Origin: a bacterium
GTDB lineage: Bacteria > Hydrothermota > UBA3073 > JACQXS01 > JAUWAR01
NCBI GenBank assembly: GCA_030601965.1
Contig: JAUWAR010000044.1
Location: 1 to 9,667, forward strand
Direction of reading: 5' to 3'
Length of the DNA: 9,667 bases
Position numbers and translations under genes: made by a program. Of the stretch, positions 1-4,949 are shown piece by piece. Positions within the stretch are counted from its first letter, which is position 1; the number at the start of each line of letters is the position of its first letter. The notes below the pieces were generated by a model. That model ran no database searches. It was given only the letters and a program-made list of their open reading frames with translations, and was not told the origin of the DNA.

Positions 1-1490
1 AACTAATAGCAGTAGGTTTATGTATTTTCTTTACGATACTTAACTTAATTAGTGTCAAAATGGCTGGAAGATTTCAGGTGGCACTGGTTTTTGGCTTATT
101 GGGCTTGCTAATTTTGTATATTTTCGGAGGTTTGCCCTCTATTAATGTAGAAAGATATATCCCTTTTATGCCTTTTGGTCTCAAGACAGTTTTTATGACA
201 GCAGGTTTTGTTTTTATCTCGTTTGGTGGATTGACAAAAATAGCTTCCATTGCAGAAGAAGTGAAAAATCCAGGCAAGAATATCCCTCTGGGAATGATTC
301 TCTCTTTTGTTATTGTAAGTATCATTTATGTGATGGTTATCTTTGTAACTTGTGGGGTACTTAATCCTTCAGAATTTGCACATTCCAATACTCCCATTTC
401 AATTGCCGCTCATTCCTTTATGGGCACTTTTGGACTTATAGCATTATCAATAGCTGCTCTCCTGGCATTTATCTCAACCGCTAATGCGGGAATTATGGCG
501 GCTTCGCGAAATCCAATGGCGATGAGTAGAGATAGTCTCCTACCTCCATTTTTTAGTAAAGTTAACTCTAAATTTGGAACACCACACTATTCAATACTCT
601 TTACGGGTTTATTTATGACTTGCGTTGTGCTTTTCTTAAGTCTGGAAAGTCTTGTAAAAGCCGCCTCATCACTAAAGATTCTCCTTTTTATGTTTTCAAA
701 CCTGGCAGTAATCAGTATGCGAGAGAGTAAAATCCAGAATTATCAACCGAAATTCAAATCTCCAGGATACCCTTATATCCAGATATTGGGAGTGCTCGGA
801 TATGGATTCCTTCTTGTTCAAATGGGAAATGTTGCTTTTATAACAATCGGGGTTCTTGTTATTACTGGATTAGGGTGGTATTATTTTTATGGTCGTGCAA
901 AGGTGAAAAGAGAAAATGCTTTTATATATCTTGTCCAGCGTATTACTTCCAGAGATTTAACCAGGGGCCTTTTAGGACCTGAACTCCGTAATATCTTAAG
1001 AGAAAGGGATGAGATAACCGAAGACAGATTTGACCATCTTATACATAAATGTGAGATTCTTGATATAGATGGGACTCTATCGCTCAACGAATTCTTGAAA
1101 ATAGCTTCAGATACCCTTGCCAGGCGAGTAGAGATAGAAAAAGAGGAAATCTTCGATTTATTATTAAAGAGAGAAAAAGAATCAACAACTGCAATTAGTG
1201 CTAACTTGGCAATTCCACATACAACTATTGGTGGAGAAAACAAATTTGAAATCCTTGTAGCACGGTGTAAAGATGGAATTTCTTTTTCTGATTCAACGCA
1301 AGATGTTAAAGCAGTATTTGTTTTGGTAGGTTCTCGCGATGAGCGTAATTTTCATCTTAAGGTGCTTTCAGCAATTGCCCAAATTTGTCACGACCCAGAT
1401 TTTGATAAAAATTGGCTAAATGCACGCAATACGCAAGAACTGCGAGATGTAATCTTGTTAGGAGAAAGAAAACGAGAAACAAAAATATGA
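1..1490 (+). CDS. APC-family amino acid permease fused to a PTS EIIA type-2-like domain (5' partial)
   Basis: An integral membrane amino acid or polyamine permease of the APC superfamily. The frame (first full codon at 3) is already open at the left edge and encodes a hydrophobic helix ending N-L-I-S-V-K-M-A-G-R-F-Q, so the ATG at 60 is an internal Met and the true start is upstream. About nine hydrophobic segments are visible, of the usual twelve. The motif ASIAEEVKNPGKNIP, which follows a conserved helix, is typical of APC transporters. From about residue 340 (counting from the ATG at 60) a soluble domain resembles fructose/mannitol-type EIIA: LAIPHT carries the expected active-site His387 and NFHLKVLSAIA the second conserved His432. 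Such fusions suggest control of transport by the cytosolic domain rather than sugar phosphorylation; that is inference. Substrate cannot be told. The stop codon is supplied by the repeat at 1488-1575. Confidence 0.85.
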   Translation, partial: LIAVGLCIFFTILNLISVKMAGRFQVALVFGLLGLLILYIFGGLPSINVERYIPFMPFGLKTVFMTAGFVFISFGGLTKIASIAEEVKNPGKNIPLGMILSFVIVSIIYVMVIFVTCGVLNPSEFAHSNTPISIAAHSFMGTFGLIALSIAALLAFISTANAGIMAASRNPMAMSRDSLLPPFFSKVNSKFGTPHYSILFTGLFMTCVVLFLSLESLVKAASSLKILLFMFSNLAVISMRESKIQNYQPKFKSPGYPYIQILGVLGYGFLLVQMGNVAFITIGVLVITGLGWYYFYGRAKVKRENAFIYLVQRITSRDLTRGLLGPELRNILRERDEITEDRFDHLIHKCEILDIDGTLSLNEFLKIASDTLARRVEIEKEEIFDLLLKREKESTTAISANLAIPHTTIGGENKFEILVARCKDGISFSDSTQDVKAVFVLVGSRDERNFHLKVLSAIAQICHDPDFDKNWLNARNTQELRDVILLGERKRETKI

Positions 1491-1575
1491 GATTGCTTCG
1501 TCATCCCGATGAATCGGGACTCCTCGCAATGACATTCACGATTCCGTCATTGCGAGCGTTAGCGAAGCAATCTCA
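1488..1575. repeat. 88-base palindromic (MITE/REP-like) element with terminal inverted repeats
   Basis: The ends TGAGATTGCTTCG (1488-1500) and CGAAGCAATCTCA (1563-1575) are perfect 13-base reverse complements. A second pair, TCGCAATGAC (1524-1533) and GTCATTGCGA (1546-1555), is nested inside with a 12-base loop. The left arm carries its own hairpin, TCCCGAT-GA-ATCGGGA (1504-1519), while the right arm has only GCGTTAG at the matching place. There is no coding capacity, so any movement would be in trans. The first three bases are the TGA stop of the permease. Similar elements are common as dispersed repeats in several bacterial lineages; copy number here cannot be judged from one copy. Confidence 0.85.
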
Positions 1576-1608
1576 AAGCGACATTTCAAAGTGTGCTAAA
1601 TATATTTT

Positions 1609-2277
1609 ATGAAGGAGCATTATCTTACTAAACAGTTCATACAAAAGATGGTAGAAAACCTGAAGGTCTTCAGGGACCAGCATAACTTTACACTTATTCC
1701 CAAACACTCTGCCCTATTAGTTATAGATATGCAAAGATACTTCGCTCAAAAGTCATCCCATGCCTATATCCCTTCTGCTATTTCAATAATTCCAAAGATA
1801 AAAAGCCTGATTAAAGTGTATTACAAATGGGAACTACCTGTAATCTTTACAAGACATTTGAATACACAAGCAAATGCAAAACTTATGCTAAAATGGTGGG
1901 GGGATTTAATAAAAGAAGATGACCCCTTAAGTAAGATTATTCCTGGACTTGATTTATCCAGAGGTATAATAGTCAAAAAGACACAATATGATGCGTTTTA
2001 TGAAACTGAATTAGAAGAGATTTTGAGAAAAAAGGGTGTAAGTCAGGTTGTAGTATGTGGGGTAATGACTCAGTTATGTTGTGAGACCACGGCAAGGTCA
2101 GCATTTATGAGAGGATTTGAAGTCTTCTTTACTATTGATGGAACTGCGGCATATAACAAGGAGTTTCATACATCAACTTTATTAAATCTCTCTTATGGAT
2201 TTGCTGTACCTGTATTAGTAGAAGAAATACTTTTAAAAATCCGAAATCCAAATGTGGGAAAGGTCTCCAGACCTTGA
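1609..2277 (+). CDS. Isochorismatase-like cysteine hydrolase
   Basis: A 222-residue alpha/beta hydrolase of the isochorismatase/nicotinamidase family, probably cytosolic. The catalytic triad is recognisable: Asp40 in LLVIDMQRYF, Lys124 in VKKTQYDAF, and Cys157 in GVMTQLCCETTARSAF, next to the conserved V152-M153 position of the family's cis peptide. Members hydrolyse amides or vinyl ethers; the substrate here is unknown. The ATG at 1609 has no Shine-Dalgarno upstream. An AAGGAG lies just after it (1612-1617), but the N-terminus MKEHYLT resembles relatives as I remember them, so this start is kept; Met14 at 1648 is the alternative. The last seven residues (V216-P222) and the stop are encoded by the repeat at 2253-2280, so the native C-terminus was probably replaced. 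First gene of the overlapping five-gene set. Confidence 0.88.
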   Translation: MKEHYLTKQFIQKMVENLKVFRDQHNFTLIPKHSALLVIDMQRYFAQKSSHAYIPSAISIIPKIKSLIKVYYKWELPVIFTRHLNTQANAKLMLKWWGDLIKEDDPLSKIIPGLDLSRGIIVKKTQYDAFYETELEEILRKKGVSQVVVCGVMTQLCCETTARSAFMRGFEVFFTIDGTAAYNKEFHTSTLLNLSYGFAVPVLVEEILLKIRNPNVGKVSRP

Positions 2278-2280
2278 TAA
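2253..2280. repeat. Truncated copy of the AAGGTCT palindromic element
   Basis: These 28 bases are identical to 2924-2951 inside the next gene. They hold the palindrome AAGGTCT-CC-AGACCTT (2260-2275) but lack the second hairpin and the closing TCCCACAC end of the full copy at 2923-2978. This copy supplies the C-terminal seven codons and the TGA of the cysteine hydrolase, and sits immediately before the preferred start of the flavoprotein. Confidence 0.88.
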
Positions 2281-2287
2281 TCAACTT

Positions 2288-3169
2288 ATGGAACAAGTTA
2301 TCATCATCGGTGCAGGTCCCGCGGGAATATCAACAGCCATACAACTCAAACGATACGCAATAGAACCCGTTATTTTAGAAAAAAACAGGATAGGGGGACT
2401 GTTAATAAATGCCAATCTTGTGGAGAACTATCCAGGTTTTCCCGATGGCATCTCAGGCATAGAACTTGTAAAACTCTTTGAGACACAACTCAAGAAATTA
2501 AGTATTAAGGTTATTTTTGAAGAAGTGCTTAATCTTGACTATCAAAACGATGTTTTTGTAGTCCAAACCAATAAGAGGATTTTTAATTCCCGAATAGTCG
2601 TAGTAGCATCAGGGACAAAACCCAAGCAATTTACCGAGATTGAAATACCTGAAGGAGCAAGGGATAAGATTCTCTATGAAATAAGCTCAATTCATAATGT
2701 GAAGGAAAAGAAAATTATAATTATTGGAGCAGGTGATGCCGCTTTTGACTATGCCCTTAATCTTGCTCGGAGAAATGAGGTCTTTATACTTAATAAGGGC
2801 GAAAAGACAAAATGCCTTCCTCTTTTGAATGAGAGAGTAGAAAAATCACCTCGTGTTACTTATTCAAAAAATACTATAATCTCTGAAATCAAAAACCATA
2901 ATAGAGGGCTTATTATTAAATTGTGTGGGAAAGGTCTCCAGACCTTGATAAATCGGCATCAGGAGATGCCTCCCACACTTCATGCTCATTATCTCATATT
3001 TGCCATTGGCAGAGAGCCTCAACTTGATTATCTTTCAGGGTTTGATAAATCAAACCCCTACATTTATTTTATAGGTGATGTAAAGAATGGGATGTATCGC
3101 CAGACAGCAATCGCAGTAGGAGATGGCATTTATACCGGGATGAAGATATATAAAAAGTTAAACCCATGA
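2288..3169 (+). CDS. Thioredoxin-reductase-fold FAD/NAD(P) oxidoreductase lacking the CxxC centre
   Basis: A 293-residue two-dinucleotide-domain flavoprotein. The N-terminal FAD motif is IIIGAGPAGIS (GxGxxG at 8-13), followed by the family's ENYPGFPDGISG stretch. A second nucleotide motif, IIIIGAGDAA, lies near 147-152, and the C-terminal FAD motif is YFIGDVKNG (about 260-268) followed by RQTAIAVGDG. The CxxC disulfide that normally precedes the second nucleotide motif in TrxB is absent, and only two cysteines exist in the protein, one of them repeat-encoded. It is therefore not a classical thioredoxin reductase; a ferredoxin/flavodoxin-NAD(P) reductase-like or small-molecule role fits better. 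I chose ATG 2288 because it gives the standard MEQVIIIGAG start; ATG 2252 would add 12 residues made from repeat DNA. Neither has a clear ribosome binding site, so coupling to the upstream gene is likely. Residues about 213-230 come from the repeat at 2923-2978. It overlaps the next gene by ATGA. Confidence 0.87.
   Translation: MEQVIIIGAGPAGISTAIQLKRYAIEPVILEKNRIGGLLINANLVENYPGFPDGISGIELVKLFETQLKKLSIKVIFEEVLNLDYQNDVFVVQTNKRIFNSRIVVVASGTKPKQFTEIEIPEGARDKILYEISSIHNVKEKKIIIIGAGDAAFDYALNLARRNEVFILNKGEKTKCLPLLNERVEKSPRVTYSKNTIISEIKNHNRGLIIKLCGKGLQTLINRHQEMPPTLHAHYLIFAIGREPQLDYLSGFDKSNPYIYFIGDVKNGMYRQTAIAVGDGIYTGMKIYKKLNP
2923..2978. repeat. Full-length 56-base palindromic element inside the flavoprotein gene
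   Basis: The ends GTGTGGGA (2923-2930) and TCCCACAC (2971-2978) are perfect 8-base inverted repeats. Inside are two hairpins in a row: AAGGTCT-CC-AGACCTT (2931-2946) and GGCATC-AGGA-GATGCC (2955-2970). The element is read through without a stop and adds roughly 18 residues (GKGLQTLINRHQEMPPTL) between strands of the NAD-binding/FAD C-terminal region, just before the conserved YLIFAIGREP strand. Its first 28 bases but one match the truncated copy at 2253-2280. Confidence 0.88.
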
Positions 3170-4197
3170 AAATTATTACCTCAAAAGGAAGAGATGATAT
3201 TGCAACAGTCTATATTGGAGAGATAAGAAAAGGAAAATTGGTAGAGTTTGTAGAATCGGTTCAACCACCAATTCCAAGAGAAAAGAAGTGGGTTCTGCTT
3301 GTATCTACTCTTTTTGGATGTCCTGTGAAGTGTCTTATGTGCGATGCTGGAACCAGTTATAATGGAAAACTCTCTAAAGACGAGATATTTGCCCAGATAG
3401 ATTATCTCATAAAAAAGAGATTTCCAGATGGAATCGTTCCTATCCCTAAATTCAAAATCCAATTTGCAAGAACAGGAGAGCCTTCTTTTAATATGTCTGT
3501 TCTTGATGTGCTTGATGAACTTCCAGAAAGATATGATGTGCCAGGAATTCTGCCTTCAGTTTCTACTATTGCTCCTATTGGGACTGAAGATTTCTTCAAA
3601 AGGCTTCTTGAAATAAAGAGAAATAAGTATTCAGGAGGTCATTTTCAACTTCAGTTTTCTATCCATACGACTGATGAAGACCTGCGAGATAAACTTATTC
3701 CAATAAAAAAATGGAGTTTTGCAAAGATTGGAGAATACGGACAGAAATTTTATGAAGATGGAGATAGAAAAATTACCTTGAATTTTGCCCTTGCTCAAGA
3801 TATGCCTGTTGACCCACAAATCCTTGAGTGTTACTTTCCACAGAACAGGTTTTTAATCAAGATAACGCCTGTAAATCCAACTTATCAGGCAATAAGAAAT
3901 GGACTATTCTCGGACAGGTCTAAAGACCTGTCCCTACTGGAGAGCAATAGAAATAATGTAGGGACAGACCTTCAGGTCTGTCCATCCTATTTTCGAACAG
4001 TAATAAAAGACCTTCGTTCTTCTGGATATGAGGTAATTGTGAGTATTGGTGAGTTAGAGGAAAATCAAATTGGTAGTAATTGTGGGCAGTATGTGAGAGA
4101 GCATCTAAATCAGTCACCAGTCACCAGTCACCAGTCACCAGAGAGCTACAATTATTGGAATTTTAAATTAGGAGGTGTAAGATGGATTGGGGATTAG
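3166..4197 (+). CDS. RlmN/Cfr-like radical SAM enzyme without the N-terminal RNA-binding domain
   Basis: A 343-residue radical SAM protein. The CX3CX2C iron-sulfur motif is GCPVKCLMCDAG (C52, C56, C59). Other blocks line up with RlmN: FARTGEPSFN (GEP motif, about 100-109), FSIHTTDEDLRDKLIPI (164-180, compare SLHAPNDEIRDEIVP), ITPVNP (233-238), and SNCGQYV with Cys306 at the place of the RlmN methyl-carrier cysteine (C355 in E. coli). Two things differ. The helical N-terminal domain of RlmN is missing, since the protein starts at the pre-core strand; and the second essential cysteine (E. coli C118) is Leu45 here. The substrate may be a small molecule rather than rRNA or tRNA; that is inference. 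Residues 250-273 and about 315-325 are repeat-encoded. The start overlaps the upstream stop by ATGA with no Shine-Dalgarno; the end overlaps the aldolase by 16 bases. Confidence 0.85.
   Translation: MKIITSKGRDDIATVYIGEIRKGKLVEFVESVQPPIPREKKWVLLVSTLFGCPVKCLMCDAGTSYNGKLSKDEIFAQIDYLIKKRFPDGIVPIPKFKIQFARTGEPSFNMSVLDVLDELPERYDVPGILPSVSTIAPIGTEDFFKRLLEIKRNKYSGGHFQLQFSIHTTDEDLRDKLIPIKKWSFAKIGEYGQKFYEDGDRKITLNFALAQDMPVDPQILECYFPQNRFLIKITPVNPTYQAIRNGLFSDRSKDLSLLESNRNNVGTDLQVCPSYFRTVIKDLRSSGYEVIVSIGELEENQIGSNCGQYVREHLNQSPVTSHQSPESYNYWNFKLGGVRWIGD
3912..3983. repeat. 72-base double-hairpin palindromic element inside the radical SAM gene
   Basis: Two near-identical 26-base arms face each other (3912-3937 and 3958-3983) around a 20-base spacer. 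Each arm is itself a perfect hairpin: GGACAGGTCT-AA-AGACCTGTCC on the left and GGACAGACCT-TC-AGGTCTGTCC on the right. The arms share GGACAG and CTGTCCCTAC, but the inner 4-base stems differ (GTCT/AGAC against ACCT/AGGT), which keeps each hairpin intact. The length is exactly 24 codons, so the frame is kept. It adds a charged segment including a new cysteine (C272) between ITPVNPTYQAI and the helix YFRTVIKDL. Confidence 0.9.
4111..4141. repeat. CAGTCAC heptanucleotide array, four units plus three bases
   Basis: Four perfect tandem copies of CAGTCAC followed by CAG. Read in frame near the C-terminus of the radical SAM protein, they give the low-complexity stretch QSPVTSHQSPE just after the conserved SNCGQYV segment. 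The seven-base period and in-frame position match five other arrays in the window. Confidence 0.93.
4171..4177 (+). promoter_or_regulatory. Strong ribosome binding site for the LsrF-like gene
   Basis: GGAGGTG lies four bases before the ATG at 4182, inside the end of the radical SAM gene. It is the only strong Shine-Dalgarno at a junction within the five-gene set; the other genes start without one or with a weak AGAGG. The aldolase is thus probably translated more strongly than its neighbours, and its start is secure. Confidence 0.85.
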
Positions 4198-4949
4198 AAA
4201 ATCGTTTGGCACGAATAATTAGAAAAGATGGTCGCACTGTTATGTTAGCAGTGGACCATGGGTACTTTTTGGGACCTACAAGTGGCTTGGAAGTGGCAGG
4301 GAAAACAATTGAGCCACTTCTCCCTCATGCAGATTCACTGATGCTTACACGAGGCGTATTACGCACATCAGTAGCCCCTGATACAGATATTCCAATTATC
4401 CTCAGGGTATCTGGTGGAAATAGTATTCTTGATAAAGAACTTTCTAATGAAGAAATCACTGTGGGTATAGAAGAGGCTATCAGACTTAATGTATCTGCAA
4501 TGGCACTCTCTATCTATGTAGGCGGTGAGTATGAGCACCAGACACTAATAAATCTATCTAAATTGGTAGATGAGGGTGAAAAATATGGTATCCCGGTATT
4601 AGCAGTTACAGCTGTGGGTAAAGAGATGGCAAGGGATACAAAGTATCTTGGTTTATGTTGTAGGATTGCCGCTGAACTTGGTGCACATTTCGTAAAAACC
4701 TATTATTGTGAAGAATTTGAAAAGGTCGTGGAGAGTTGTCCTGTTCCCATAGTTATTGCAGGTGGGAAAAAGATACCTGAAAAGGATGCATTACAACTTG
4801 CATATAATGCTATCCAAAGAGGTGCAGTAGGTGTAGATATGGGCAGAAACATTTTCCAGTCCAAGAATCCAGTGGCAATGATTCAGGCAGTAAGGGCAGT
4901 TGTTCATAAAAATAAGTCTGTTGAAGAGGCATACGAACTATGCTTGTAG
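4182..4949 (+). CDS. LsrF-like class I aldolase/thiolase (DhnA/FbaB family)
   Basis: A 255-residue TIM-barrel Schiff-base enzyme. It resembles E. coli LsrF (3-hydroxy-5-phosphonooxypentane-2,4-dione thiolase of autoinducer-2 breakdown) nearly throughout: DWGLENRLARI, TVMLAVDHGYFLGPTSGLE (D25-H26-G27), LRVSGGNSIL, GGEYEHQ, AVTAVGKEMARD, and VKTYYCEEFE with Lys172 as the expected Schiff-base lysine. The phosphate-binding loops are VIAGGKK (191-197) and GVDMGRNIFQS (217-227). It is shorter than LsrF because LsrF's roughly 30-residue N-terminal extension is absent. No lsrK, lsrR, lsrG or lsr transporter gene is present, so a phosphorylated substrate is likely but its identity is open. It overlaps the radical SAM gene by 16 bases and the dehydrogenase by 10. 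The related ADH synthase (AroA') family is a less likely alternative given the closer LsrF match. Confidence 0.88.
   Translation: MDWGLENRLARIIRKDGRTVMLAVDHGYFLGPTSGLEVAGKTIEPLLPHADSLMLTRGVLRTSVAPDTDIPIILRVSGGNSILDKELSNEEITVGIEEAIRLNVSAMALSIYVGGEYEHQTLINLSKLVDEGEKYGIPVLAVTAVGKEMARDTKYLGLCCRIAAELGAHFVKTYYCEEFEKVVESCPVPIVIAGGKKIPEKDALQLAYNAIQRGAVGVDMGRNIFQSKNPVAMIQAVRAVVHKNKSVEEAYELCL

Noticed and set aside
60..62. ATG at 60 as the permease start
   Set aside because: The frame is open to the left edge and encodes a matching transmembrane helix, and about three further helices are needed upstream for an APC protein.
1540..1608. Promoter ahead of the five-gene operon
   Set aside because: TAAATA/TATATT-like boxes exist at 1597-1606, but no matching -35 at proper spacing was found and the AT-rich background makes chance matches likely.
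1412..1612. Small open frame across the permease end and the inverted-repeat element
   Set aside because: It is an out-of-frame shadow of the permease followed by repeat sequence, with no recognisable protein character.
2252..2287. Upstream ATG at 2252 as the flavoprotein start
   Set aside because: It would add 12 residues encoded by a repeat, whereas ATG 2288 gives the typical short N-terminus before the FAD motif. It cannot be fully excluded.
2288..3169. Naming the flavoprotein trxB
   Set aside because: The redox-active CxxC motif is absent.
4111..4141. CRISPR-like array
   Set aside because: Units are seven bases with no spacers; it is a simple tandem repeat.
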